From JBBIWA01 sp037439425 (GTDB lineage: Bacteria; Acidobacteriota; Blastocatellia; RBC074), in the NCBI GenBank assembly GCA_037439425.1, contig JBBIWA010000066.1:1-34571 (forward strand): DNA of 34,571 nt, given 5' to 3'. Position 1 is the first letter of the stretch. Each line of letters opens with the position of its first letter. Below the pieces are notes generated by a model. The model saw only the letters and a program-made list of their open reading frames with translations, was not told the origin of the DNA and did no database searches. The position numbers and the translations under genes were made by a program. Positions 8,655 to 16,698 of the stretch are shown here, piece by piece.

Positions 8655-10295
8655 TTATTGCTTCGGCGTCTGACAGGTGAAGTTTGCAGCAGCATCAATG
8701 CTTCCGCTGCCCTTGTACCTGGCGACTTTCGGATACGGACAGAGTGGACGCGTCCGCACGGGATCTGTCCGAGCAATGTCGTTTTTGTACTTGGTAGCGA
8801 TAATCGTGTCGGGTGCGATGCCCCGTTCCACCCAGTCTTCAATGGCCGCGACGATGTCGTGTTTAGCATCGCAGGGGGTACAGGCGAACAACGCCTGACC
8901 GAACCAGTTCGGCCCCGGTCCTAGAAAGCAGTGCTGCAAGCCCGGAACCATATAAAGACGAAGGAAGCTATCGGCCTCACGCTGTCCCATTTTGGCAACG
9001 ACACTCTTGTAATAGTTGATCGCCATTTCGGGCGGGATTGCCGCATCGCTCCAGCCCATATATATGATCAGCTTGCCGCCGCGTTTTTTGAAGGCTCTCA
9101 AATCGGGGTTGGTCGCGTTGAGAATCGAACCCAGCTTTTGTTCGGCGATCTTCAGATCGCGTTCGACGTTCAGCGCTTTGAAATCCCAGTTCTCATCCGC
9201 AAAAACCATTCGTTTGAAAAACTGTCGGGAGAGGGAGTTCAATGTACTCCTGCCCGGCGCGACGCCGGAAATCCAGTTCTCCCAGCCAAGGAAGCCGGAT
9301 TCCCCGCCCGGGACAAGCGTCGGGGCAAGCTGATTTCCTTTGGCATCGCGCGCTCCGGCGTAAATCTTTTTCAGCGTCTCAACCTGCGCTGCGGTGAGAC
9401 AGTCGTCGCTTTCATCTCCACTGCAAAGCAACACGGCAGGGTCAAAGCGACAGCGCGTCGGGTCGTCAATCAGGCCGTCCTTCAAGCCGTCTGCCTCGTC
9501 GCACGAAGCGAGCGCAGCAGCTTCAATGGCTTTCATTTTCTTGGCCGGAATATAGCTCGCCGCATCGCTCAGCATCACCTGCGAGATGTACGCGGCGTTG
9601 AGCATCAACCGTGTAAAATCGTTCGCTGGCGCGCCCGCGATGATGCCGTCGTAATCTTCAGGGTAACGCTGCGCTTCCATCAAGGCCTGCCGCCCGCCGT
9701 TTGAGCAGCTATTGAAATACGAGAACCTGGGAGCTTTACCATAGAACGCCTTGATGATCGCCTTCGCCTTCACGGTCATTTCGTGAATGGCGCGATAGCC
9801 GTAGTCAATGACCTTTTCTGGATGTCCTACTGCCCACGTCTCTTCGCCGTTTGCTGGATTGGTATGACCTGTGTCAGTAGAGGCAACGGCAAAGCCGCGC
9901 GAAAGCGGGGCAGCCATGTCTGCATAGCTAATGCTTCCGGCGAAGCCGCCGTTGCCGACGCCGCGAAAATTCCCGTTCCAACCTTCAATTGGAAGCCAGA
10001 CTTCAAATCTGATGTCCGAGTCGCTCGTGGGTTTGATTACGCCGGTGACTCGGCGAAAGGCGGGCATCTTCTTGAACGGATCTAATTCCGGGAGAGGGAA
10101 CGGGACAGGCGGCTTGAACGCGCCCGCGGCGACTGTTTCCACAGACACAATCGTCGTGTTCGGCAGTTTGAGATCGGCGAGCGGGTCGCGGATTTGCACT
10201 GTCGCCGTTGCGATGCCTGCAGATGATAAAAGAAACAATAAGGCAATCCGCAGCAATCGCCTCTGTTTGTCATATTGGTTGGTCATTTTGCTCAT
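8655..10295 (-). CDS. Tannase/feruloyl esterase family protein
   Basis: Secreted serine esterase (546 aa) of the tannase/feruloyl esterase family, which splits phenolic-acid esters such as galloyl or feruloyl esters. The family triad is complete with its signature disulfide pair: Cys197-Ser198 in SCSNGG, Asp417 in GWSDAAIPP, and His455-Cys456 in GLQHC, the so-called CS-D-HC arrangement. An acidic loop CDEADGLKDGLIDDP (265-279) matches the calcium-binding insertion of the lid domain. An N-terminal hydrophobic signal covers about residues 13-32. The start at ATG 10295 has AGGA close upstream. It lies 36 bases after the beta-lactamase-fold gene. Among the operon enzymes this points most directly to aromatic plant compounds. 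Tannase, feruloyl esterase and MHETase-like activities cannot be told apart from the sequence by eye. Confidence 0.92.
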   Translation of the reverse strand: MSKMTNQYDKQRRLLRIALLFLLSSAGIATATVQIRDPLADLKLPNTTIVSVETVAAGAFKPPVPFPLPELDPFKKMPAFRRVTGVIKPTSDSDIRFEVWLPIEGWNGNFRGVGNGGFAGSISYADMAAPLSRGFAVASTDTGHTNPANGEETWAVGHPEKVIDYGYRAIHEMTVKAKAIIKAFYGKAPRFSYFNSCSNGGRQALMEAQRYPEDYDGIIAGAPANDFTRLMLNAAYISQVMLSDAASYIPAKKMKAIEAAALASCDEADGLKDGLIDDPTRCRFDPAVLLCSGDESDDCLTAAQVETLKKIYAGARDAKGNQLAPTLVPGGESGFLGWENWISGVAPGRSTLNSLSRQFFKRMVFADENWDFKALNVERDLKIAEQKLGSILNATNPDLRAFKKRGGKLIIYMGWSDAAIPPEMAINYYKSVVAKMGQREADSFLRLYMVPGLQHCFLGPGPNWFGQALFACTPCDAKHDIVAAIEDWVERGIAPDTIIATKYKNDIARTDPVRTRPLCPYPKVARYKGSGSIDAAANFTCQTPKQ

Positions 10296-10331
10296 TCCAT
10301 CCTGTTATCGTTGTTCATATGAGTCCTTGCT

Positions 10332-11636
10332 TCAAGACACAATCGCCTGACGAATCGCTTGTTGAAAATCGAGTCTCACATTGGCAGGCGCCGGATTCAC
10401 CTGAATAAACAGGGCCGCCGCGACATCGAGTTCAGGGTCTGCCCAGCTTTCGGTGCCATAAGCTCCGCCCCAGCCAAAAGCGCCGACACCTCGCCCGGCT
10501 CCCTTGTCTCGATCTTCCACGACGCGCACGCCAAGCCCGAACCCGTGGCCTGCCGTGATTGCCGGAATCCATTCCGCGAAGAGCCTGCCGACGTGGTTGC
10601 GCGACATCAGCGCCACCGTCTCCGGCTTCAGCAACCGGCGACCATTGAGCGTGCCGCGATTGAGCAGCATCACCTCGTATTGCATGAAGTCATGCACGGT
10701 GCTGAACAGCCCGCCAGCCCCCGAAATGTATTTGGACGGGCCTTCCCCGAAGAGTGGCTTCTCGACCTGCCAGTTTCCATCCTTGCGTCCGTAGAGGTTC
10801 ACTACGCGCGGCTTCTTTTCCGGCGGCAGATTGAAATGGGTGTCACGCATGTCGAGCGGCTCGAAGATACGCTCACGCATGAACTGCTCCGCCGCCTGGC
10901 CTGAGGTAATCTCGACGATGCGCAACAGTACGTCGAAGCCGTCAACCGGCGAATAGCGCCACTTCGCGCCGGGCTGGAAATCCAGCGCCGCCGCTCCCAG
11001 CCGCGGGATATAGTCGGCCAGCGTGTCGTCAGGCTTGCGCTCGATCTTGTTCACCAGCGAGCCGGGGCTGTTGGGATTTGCCAGATCCCCGGCGCTCGAC
11101 AGGCCGGAGGTATGGGTGAGCAGGTCCTTGATGGTGATGTCCCGCTCAGCCGGAACCAGCTTGACCTGCGAGGCGTCTTTTGCGCCCGGCGGGGCTACGG
11201 CAACTTTCATATTCTTGAATGTGGGGATGAAGCGGTTGACCTTGTCATCGAGAGAGAGCTTACCCGCCTCCATCATCATCAACACTGCCAGGGCGGTGAT
11301 CGGCTTGGTGGACGACATCATGCGATAGATGGCGTCCTTGCGTAGCGGCATGTTAGTCTCGACCGCGGAAACACCTTGAGCCTCGTACCACACGAGTTTA
11401 TTGTGGCGGGCGACAGCGGTGACTGCGCCCGGGATTACCTTGTTGTCAATATTCTTCTGGATTGCCGCGCGAATGTCTTCCAACCCGGCACGCGACATTC
11501 CTACTTCTTCAGGCGCATGCAGCCTCCAGTCAAAGCGGTCTTTGCGGCTATCGGCGCGAAGAGCGGGCGACGCGCTTGCGCACACTGTCAGAACTGCTCC
11601 GAGTTTTAGAAATTCACGACGTGCGAGCAGCGTCAT
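10332..11636 (-). CDS. Beta-lactamase-fold serine hydrolase (class C/esterase family), Tat-exported
   Basis: Penicillin-binding-protein-like serine hydrolase (434 aa), the family that includes class C beta-lactamases, D-aminopeptidases and EstB-type esterases. Ser108 and Lys111 form the SxxK motif (SSTK), and Tyr in WRYSPVDGF takes the YxN-like position. ATG 11636 is chosen over the longer frame (to 11693) because a strong AGAGGAGG lies just upstream. It gives a twin-arginine signal (ARREFLKLG, 5-13) followed by a hydrophobic core. The operon of carbohydrate and phenolic esterases suggests an esterase role rather than antibiotic resistance. Second gene of the run, 28 bases after the small secreted protein. 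Confidence 0.88.
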   Translation of the reverse strand: MTLLARREFLKLGAVLTVCASASPALRADSRKDRFDWRLHAPEEVGMSRAGLEDIRAAIQKNIDNKVIPGAVTAVARHNKLVWYEAQGVSAVETNMPLRKDAIYRMMSSTKPITALAVLMMMEAGKLSLDDKVNRFIPTFKNMKVAVAPPGAKDASQVKLVPAERDITIKDLLTHTSGLSSAGDLANPNSPGSLVNKIERKPDDTLADYIPRLGAAALDFQPGAKWRYSPVDGFDVLLRIVEITSGQAAEQFMRERIFEPLDMRDTHFNLPPEKKPRVVNLYGRKDGNWQVEKPLFGEGPSKYISGAGGLFSTVHDFMQYEVMLLNRGTLNGRRLLKPETVALMSRNHVGRLFAEWIPAITAGHGFGLGVRVVEDRDKGAGRGVGAFGWGGAYGTESWADPELDVAAALFIQVNPAPANVRLDFQQAIRQAIVS

Positions 11637-11664
11637 CAAATCATCCTCCTCTTTTCCATTCAGT

Positions 11665-12036
11665 TCACTTCGCTTTCTTCGCCGACCAGTCACCCGTTCC
11701 CGCGCTCTCGTAATCCGCGCTGCCTTTCATTGTCTCTCCGTCCAGCTTGCCTTTGAGCGTGACTGTAAGCGAGTTTCCGTCGGCGCTGATCGTGTACTTG
11801 AGCGTCACGTCAGCGCCTTTCAGCGTGCCGCTGATCGGGGCTTCGCCGTGCGGTGTTTTGATCCTGCCGCTGAGGTTCTCGCCTTCATGTTTGAGCGAAG
11901 CATTGCAATCCGCCGGGCCGCCAGGCGTATTGATCGAAACATCCCAATCGCCGTTCAGCGATTGCGCGAAGGCGAAGGCGCCGCAGGCCGCAACCAGCAG
12001 GAGCGTGAAGAAGATGGAAGAGAAGTGTTTTTTCAT
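11665..12036 (-). CDS. Small secreted beta-strand protein, function unknown
   Basis: A protein of 123 aa. ATG 12036 opens a clean signal peptide (MKKHFSSIFFTLLLVAACGA, cleavage probably after AFA), whereas the longer frame to 12111 runs through a palindromic repeat. The mature part alternates polar and hydrophobic residues in short strands (LNGDWDVSI, NLSGRIKTP, ISGTLKGADVTLKYTI, SLTVTLKGKLDG), as in small lipocalin-like beta-barrels. Similar short secreted proteins accompany hydrolase genes in Acidobacteriota, but no function is known to me. It appears to be the first gene of the run of six ending at 2649. Confidence 0.75.
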   Translation of the reverse strand: MKKHFSSIFFTLLLVAACGAFAFAQSLNGDWDVSINTPGGPADCNASLKHEGENLSGRIKTPHGEAPISGTLKGADVTLKYTISADGNSLTVTLKGKLDGETMKGSADYESAGTGDWSAKKAK

Positions 12037-12083
12037 AGCTTGCCTTTCATGGATTGTGGTTGATTGCCAGCGATAGTGTGGAT

Positions 12084-12123
12084 GCCACGAGCTTGTCTCG
12101 TGGAGCTTCACGCTGGCAGCTAC
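12084..12123 (-). repeat. REP-like palindrome, copy A1
   Basis: On the minus strand it starts with GTAG and reads GTAGCTGCCAGCGTGAAGC, followed by a hairpin with CCACGA/TCGTGG arms. It shares this head and stem with copies A2-A6. GTAG heads are typical of REP elements moved by RAYT-type transposases; none is in the window. Confidence 0.8.
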
Positions 12124-12147
12124 AAACGATCGCTACCTTCTTTACAG

Positions 12148-12180
12148 ATGCTACGAGCTTGTCTCGTGGAACTTCATTGT
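12148..12180 (-). repeat. REP-like palindrome, copy A2 (shortened head)
   Basis: Same family and orientation as A1: the minus strand reads AATGAAGTTCCACGAGACAA and continues with GCTCGTAGCATC. The head has diverged and the stem has one mismatch. It abuts A3, which points the other way, making an inverted pair. Confidence 0.7.
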
Positions 12181-12220
12181 AGCAGCTAGCGTGAAACTCC
12201 ACGACGCAAGGTCGTGGCCT
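12179..12220 (+). repeat. REP-like palindrome, copy A3
   Basis: Begins GTAGCAGCTAGCGTGAAAC, then a stem CCACGAC...GTCGTGG. It is inverted relative to A1 and A2 and nearly identical to A4. Confidence 0.8.
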
Positions 12221-12242
12221 CTCAAAAGCAACGTCGCCTGTT

Positions 12243-12284
12243 GTAGCAGCTAGTGTAAAACTCCACGACGCAAGGTCGTGGCCT
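12243..12284 (+). repeat. REP-like palindrome, copy A4
   Basis: Direct near-copy of A3 (GTAGCAGCTAGTGTAAAAC plus the same stem). Together the four copies fill most of the 326-base gap between the small secreted protein and the TonB receptor. They could form hairpins in the transcript and uncouple expression of the two sides. No other feature is seen in this gap apart from a small hairpin near 12330. Confidence 0.8.
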
Positions 12285-12325
12285 GCGGCGCCAACCAAGC
12301 CTGGTTCGATTCAGCTAGTTTCAAA

Positions 12326-12340
12326 TGCCACTACGTGGCA
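12326..12340 (-). terminator. Small hairpin after the TonB receptor gene
   Basis: TGCCAC-TAC-GTGGCA forms a 6-bp stem with a 3-base loop, 22 bases beyond the receptor stop codon on the minus strand. Only TTTGAAA follows, so it is a weak intrinsic terminator at best. It may instead be a short palindrome related to the nearby repeats. Confidence 0.3.
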
Positions 12341-12362
12341 AAGGCTAATACAGCAGTTATCG

Positions 12363-15300
12363 CTAAAAAACGAACTTCAGCCCGAACTGAATCTGACGCG
12401 GCGGCGCCAGCAGCGTCGTGATCGTACCCGCGGCGGGCGCGCCGATCTGCGCATTGGGCGGACCGAGGTGCGTTTTGTTGAGCGCGTTGAAGAATTCCGC
12501 GCGGAAATCGAGCCGTGAACCTTCGGTAATGCGGAATGAACGCGAGAGCAGAAAATCCAGATTCACCAGTCCTGGCGCGCGCAGAATGTTACGCCCTGCC
12601 GTGCCAATCGTGTTCGGCGGCGGCTGAGAAAAAGCCGTCGTGTCGAACCATCTGTCAACCGTGCGCTGGCTGCTTGGAAGATTCGGGTTGCGCAGCAAAT
12701 TTGGTCGGAGAAGGGAGCTGCCAAGCGGAGGCTGGACGGTTGTGCCGGGCGTGACCGGAAGTCCGGTTTGCACGTTAAAGATACTGCCCAATTGCCAGCC
12801 GCCGAAAATCGCGCGCGTTACGGCGCTGTTGCTCAGCAAGCCTTTTTCGCGCCCGAGGGGCAGATCGTAAATAGCGCTGCTCACCCAACGATGACGGACA
12901 TCAATGTTGGCGGAGGCCTTCTCCAGCGCCAGGTTATGCGAATCCTGCGGAACGACCTCAAGGATAAAATCTTCGCTGCTGGCGATGCCATCGAGGGCGT
13001 GGCTCCACGTCCAGGAAGAAAGGAGCGAAAAGCCATTTGTAAAGCGCCGTTCAGCTTTTATCTGCAGGGAATGATACGTAGCATGGGCGTAAGTTTCCTC
13101 CGCGCTGATATTGCCAAATGCCGGAAACGGCCTGACCGTTGATCCTATCGGCGGCTGGTTGATATTCCGCGCGCCCTGAATATGCGAAGTCCCCGAACCG
13201 ACATAACCTACAGTCAGGGCAAAATTCCATGGCGCCTGACGTTGCACACTCAGATTCCACTGATAAGTTTCCTGAACGGGACGGTCTTCAGGGAAGAAAC
13301 TTCTCTCGGGATTGGGTACAGTCTGGCTGAGGATGTCGGCAGGCAATCCAGCCTGCAAGGGGGCGCATGAAATAATCAAGCAGGTAGGAAACGTCGTCGC
13401 CGTAGAGCCGGAAATAGCGAAAGGCGGGTTTCCGGGGCCAATACTGCCGGGACGGGCGCCGAGCCCGCCGTAAAAGATCCCGGCTCCGGCGCGCACGACC
13501 GTTTTGTCGTTGAGTTGGTAAGCCAGTCCGACGCGCGGCCCCCAATTGTTCGTGTCCAGATTAACAAAGCTGCGGTCGCGGATGCTTCCGTCTTTTGCGG
13601 TCACCAACGTGCCGAAAGTCGGACTGCCGGGATTGAGATCGAAGTTCGCCGCCCGCTGTCTGGTTTCCCACCACGGTGACTGAATTTCGTAGCGAAGTCC
13701 CCAATTCAACGTTAGTCTCGGCGTTACCTTCCAGACATCGTTGACGTAGAAACCATAGTTATAGTTACGCACGTCGGCGGCGGAGCTGGCGCTAAGCCGA
13801 GCCTGGAAGGTCTGTCCTAGCAATAAATCGGCGATGGAATTGCCTTGTCCCAGAGTAACTCCGGTATAAAGCCCGGCAAAAATAAAGAGCCCACGTGAAA
13901 TGACGGCTCCCGGTTGAGACAAATCGATTGTCTGCGTCTGCCAGCGGTATTCGCCGCCGAAGCGAAAGCTGTGCGCGCCACGCGTCCAGGTCACATTGTC
14001 CGATAAGTGAGTTGTGCTTCCGTCATAGGGGGCGGGCGCAAACAGGCGGTCACCGAGAAACGAATACCCGCGCACGATGAAAAATGGCAGCCCCGCAATC
14101 TTGTCTGAATTCGGCACGCCCTTGATCCCGAATTGCGAATAAAGCGAGTCCTTGCTGAGCACCGTGGAATCAATAGCAACGCTGGTATAACCAAGACGCA
14201 ACTCGTTGGCTAAGGTAGCTGAAAAGACACGGTTGTAGCCTCCGGCTACCGACCAGCCAGTCTTCGGATTATTACTGGGTTGATCTGCAATGATGGTGTT
14301 GCCGCCATATCCCGGTCCGGCAAATAAGTTCCCCTCAACATCGTAGTTGTTATTGTAGCTGTAACGCCCAAAGACCGTATCTTTTGATCCGATGACATAG
14401 TCAACGCGCGTGTCCACCTGATGGTTGTCAATACTCCTTGAAATCTGACCCACGTAATTGTTCGCCAGCCCCGGCAGATTGGGGTCGGGATAGAGTTGCA
14501 GCAATTTGGCTCCGACCGGGTCCCACCGCTCCTGCGGAATCGTGTTATTGGCGAAAGGCTGGCGAGTGAACGTCGCCGGATTGAAAGTGAGCGGATCGTA
14601 AACAGGGAACGGGAAGATGCCTCGCTTCATGTCAGGGGTCGGGACTGTGGTGATGACCGTGCGCTTCGAGCGCGTGAATGTTCCCTGATAACTGCCGAAG
14701 TAAAAGAGTTTGTTTTTGACGATGGGACCGCCCAGGGTTCCGCCGAACTGATTGAAACGAAACGGCGCTTTTTTGAGTCCGCTGCGATTAGCGAAGAAAT
14801 CATTGGCATCGAGCGCATCGTTGCGGAAAAACTCAAAGAGCGTGCCATGCAAATTGTTCGTGCCGGATTTGATGGCGACATTGACCACGCCGCCCGACGA
14901 GCGTCCATATTCGGCACTGTAGTTTGAGCCTTCCACCCTGAACTCCTGAATGGCGTCAATCGAAGGCAACACCGCCTGCGACGACCCGGTAATTCCCCCC
15001 TCAAAACCGATAGGATTATTGTTATCCATCCCATCAATCAAGTAGGTCGTCATAGACAATCTCTGTCCGTTGAGTTGCACGGCGTCTTTTGCCCGCGAAC
15101 TTGGATTGGCGGTCGCGCCCGGCGTCAGTGCCACCAACTGCGTGTAGCTGCGTCCGTTGAGCGGCAATGTCTCGACCAGCTTGTTTTCCACTACTGTGCC
15201 AACAGCGGGAGTCTCACGGTTGAGCAGCGGCGCTTCGCTCGTAATGGTTACGGCGTCGGTGACCGCGCCGGCTTCCAGTGTGAAATCGAGGCGCGCGACC

Positions 15301-15602
15301 TGATCTACGTTGAGGATCACGTTGGGACGCTCTATCGTCTTAAAGCCGTCTTTCCTGACGACGATTTTGTACGCGCCGGGCGGCAAATAGAGAATCGTGA
15401 AATAGCCTTCGTCATTGGCGACGGCCTCACGCATCAGGCCGGTTCGCTGGTTGGTTGCGGAGACTGCCGCGCCCGGCACGATGGCGCCCGTCTGGTCGGT
15501 GACACGTCCGGTGACCTGAGCATTTTGCGCGAAGGCCGTAGCTGCAGCGCTCAACACCACAACGAGAAGGAAAAGGGAGCGAGAGAAAAGACTGTGCCTC
15601 AT
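12363..15602 (-). CDS. TonB-dependent receptor with carboxypeptidase-regulatory N-terminal domain (Oar-like)
   Basis: Outer-membrane receptor of 1079 aa. ATG 15602 is chosen because CAGGAG lies just before it and because it opens a signal peptide (SLFLLVVVLSAAATAFAQ). Next come a carboxypeptidase-regulatory beta-sandwich (about 27-110: VTGRVTDQTGAIVPGAAV, GYFTILYLPPGAYKI), a plug domain (about 115-235: VVENKLVETLPLNGRSY, IDGMDNNN, SGGVVNVAIKSGTN) and a beta-barrel to the C-terminus ending IQFGLKFVF, with the terminal aromatic residue needed for outer-membrane insertion. Acidobacteriota carry many such receptors for glycans, but no substrate can be read from the sequence. Position upstream of the hydrolase operon suggests uptake of plant-derived oligosaccharides or glycosides. 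Confidence 0.92.
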   Translation of the reverse strand: MRHSLFSRSLFLLVVVLSAAATAFAQNAQVTGRVTDQTGAIVPGAAVSATNQRTGLMREAVANDEGYFTILYLPPGAYKIVVRKDGFKTIERPNVILNVDQVARLDFTLEAGAVTDAVTITSEAPLLNRETPAVGTVVENKLVETLPLNGRSYTQLVALTPGATANPSSRAKDAVQLNGQRLSMTTYLIDGMDNNNPIGFEGGITGSSQAVLPSIDAIQEFRVEGSNYSAEYGRSSGGVVNVAIKSGTNNLHGTLFEFFRNDALDANDFFANRSGLKKAPFRFNQFGGTLGGPIVKNKLFYFGSYQGTFTRSKRTVITTVPTPDMKRGIFPFPVYDPLTFNPATFTRQPFANNTIPQERWDPVGAKLLQLYPDPNLPGLANNYVGQISRSIDNHQVDTRVDYVIGSKDTVFGRYSYNNNYDVEGNLFAGPGYGGNTIIADQPSNNPKTGWSVAGGYNRVFSATLANELRLGYTSVAIDSTVLSKDSLYSQFGIKGVPNSDKIAGLPFFIVRGYSFLGDRLFAPAPYDGSTTHLSDNVTWTRGAHSFRFGGEYRWQTQTIDLSQPGAVISRGLFIFAGLYTGVTLGQGNSIADLLLGQTFQARLSASSAADVRNYNYGFYVNDVWKVTPRLTLNWGLRYEIQSPWWETRQRAANFDLNPGSPTFGTLVTAKDGSIRDRSFVNLDTNNWGPRVGLAYQLNDKTVVRAGAGIFYGGLGARPGSIGPGNPPFAISGSTATTFPTCLIISCAPLQAGLPADILSQTVPNPERSFFPEDRPVQETYQWNLSVQRQAPWNFALTVGYVGSGTSHIQGARNINQPPIGSTVRPFPAFGNISAEETYAHATYHSLQIKAERRFTNGFSLLSSWTWSHALDGIASSEDFILEVVPQDSHNLALEKASANIDVRHRWVSSAIYDLPLGREKGLLSNSAVTRAIFGGWQLGSIFNVQTGLPVTPGTTVQPPLGSSLLRPNLLRNPNLPSSQRTVDRWFDTTAFSQPPPNTIGTAGRNILRAPGLVNLDFLLSRSFRITEGSRLDFRAEFFNALNKTHLGPPNAQIGAPAAGTITTLLAPPRQIQFGLKFVF

Positions 15603-15698
15603 AAAGCTCCTGTGCGAGCAGGCGCGAATACACCTGCCTGGTCTAGGGTTCGATGTGAATGCCCCTTTCGTGAATAGAGGCAAGCGATTTGACGCAAC

Positions 15699-15995
15699 TC
15701 AGTCGCCCGCCGCTTCGGCCTCTTCCAGCAACGCGCGCGTAAAGAGGCTCTCTCCGGTCAGCGTGAATTGCGGTCGGCGCGCGAGCCATCGCAGCACTGC
15801 CGCGCTCGCTTCATCAAGATAGCTTACGCCCGAAAGATCAATGCAGACCTGCTCGGTCTGCAGCGCGGCCTGCTCGCAGACATTGGCGAGCAACTGCGCC
15901 CCACCGAAATCGAGCGAGCCTTCGACCAGCAAGGTCTTGCTGCTTTGCGCTTCGCCCTCAAGCGGCGTGATGCGAATCGTCGTGTTGTTTGTCAT
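15699..15995 (-). CDS. STAS-domain protein (anti-sigma-antagonist-like)
   Basis: A protein of 98 aa consisting of one STAS domain: an early strand TLLVEGSLDFGGA, then CIDLSGVSYLDEASAAVLRWL (51-71), which is the STAS core strand, loop and helix. In SpoIIAA-type antagonists the loop reads DSSG and its second Ser is phosphorylated. Here the loop is DEAS (61-64), so the aligned phospho-serine appears to be Ala63, with Ser64 one place later. It may bind a partner constitutively or belong to the MlaB-like branch. No kinase or sigma-factor partner is nearby. It lies 96 bases upstream of the TonB receptor start and could share its transcript. Confidence 0.8.
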   Translation of the reverse strand: MTNNTTIRITPLEGEAQSSKTLLVEGSLDFGGAQLLANVCEQAALQTEQVCIDLSGVSYLDEASAAVLRWLARRPQFTLTGESLFTRALLEEAEAAGD

Positions 15996-16285
15996 AGCCC
16001 TTACTTCAACGGTTGGCGTCTTCTACTTCGGCAAGCTGAGTGCCGCCACAGCGAAGATGATGAACGAAGCGGGCTAAGTAATTGGTGGAAAAGCCGCAAA
16101 TGGGCTGAAAGGAGAACTGTTGTCGTGGCCGGCTAAGCGGGGTGAGTGGAAATTTCGAGATGAAATATCACGCCGACGCGATATCTCACGTTGGACGCTT
16201 TCTGGGTAGTTCTACCCCTCCATTGCGGAAAGGTTAGGCTTACGGAGTTTGAGTGACTTCAGCCTTGACAAAGTCAACGGAAAAG

Positions 16286-16331
16286 AGGCCACGGCCTTGC
16301 GCCGTGGAGTCTCACGATCCTCGCTATAGCC
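16286..16331 (-). repeat. REP-like palindrome, copy A5
   Basis: Stem CCACGGC...GCCGTGG flanked by the family tail (minus strand CGTGAGACTCC). It is inverted relative to A6, about 65 bases away. The interval 15996-16285 before it shows no supported gene. Confidence 0.7.
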
Positions 16332-16370
16332 GCGAATTGAGAGCGTTCAGGAAAAAAGATCGAGTTTGCG

Positions 16371-16419
16371 GTTGATAGCCACAAACGTGAAACTCCACGG
16401 CGCAAGACCGTGGCCTCTC
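16371..16419 (+). repeat. REP-like palindrome, copy A6
   Basis: Reads AACGTGAAACTCCACGGCGC, then the other stem arm and GGCCTCTCA. Its stem and tail match A3, with GC changes on both stem arms that keep base pairing. It ends just where the nucleotidyltransferase remnant begins. Confidence 0.75.
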
Positions 16420-16429
16420 ACAGTACTCT

Positions 16430-16543
16430 CGCTCAAACAAATATGATGTATTGCTCTCCACGATCTTCCGGGCGGAAGAGGCGGTGGAGCACGCCGAAAC
16501 GCCCTTGCTCCTCAACGTGCGCAGCGAGGGAGTGGCGATATGA
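16430..16543 (+). pseudogene. C-terminal remnant of a MNT-type nucleotidyltransferase
   Basis: An open frame encoding KYDVLLSTIFRAEEAVEHAE and TPLLLNVRSEGVAI before TGA 16541-16543. The pattern of a YDVLL strand, a helix and a final SEGVxI strand is typical of the end of minimal nucleotidyltransferase (MNT) antitoxin domains. There is no start or catalytic GSxxxG region, because the sequence upstream is repeat A6. Its stop overlaps the ATG of the HEPN fragment (ATGA), as in intact MNT-HEPN pairs. Identification rests on this overlap plus modest sequence resemblance. Confidence 0.5.
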
Positions 16544-16689
16544 CTTCCGCTCAAGACGCCCTCTTGAAGAAGGCCCGCGAAGGCTTGGCTGCCGCCCAAT
16601 ATCTGGTGGTTGGCGGGTATTACGATTTCGCCGTCGCATGCGCTTACTACGCCATGTTTTATGCCGCACAAGCGTTGCTGCTGGAATAA
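16540..16689 (+). pseudogene. Truncated HEPN-domain protein (49 aa)
   Basis: ATG 16540 with GAGGGAG upstream begins a 49-residue frame ending at TAA 16687. It encodes LKKAREGLAAAQYLVVGGYY and the strongly HEPN-like ACAYYAMFYAAQALLLE. HEPN domains are normally 110-130 aa and carry a later RxxxxH RNase motif, which is missing. Immediately beyond lies the end of the opposite-strand sigma-54 activator, so the remainder was deleted. With the preceding fragment it is the scar of a MNT-HEPN toxin-antitoxin module. The short product is unlikely to be functional. Confidence 0.7.
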
Positions 16690-16698
16690 GGGCGCAGC

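Noticed and set aside
10332..11636. Antibiotic-resistance beta-lactamase
   Set aside because: Only the general SxxK fold is visible; the family is mostly esterases and peptidases and the operon context is glycoside and ester breakdown.
12084..12284. Spaced repeats resembling a CRISPR array
   Set aside because: Copies are in both orientations, spacing is irregular and no cas genes are present; they are REP-like palindromes.
15841..16077. Plus-strand frame ending VVLFVIALTSTVGVFYFGKL
   Set aside because: The hydrophobic part overlaps the start of the STAS gene and has no ribosome-binding site; probably chance, though a tiny membrane peptide cannot be excluded.
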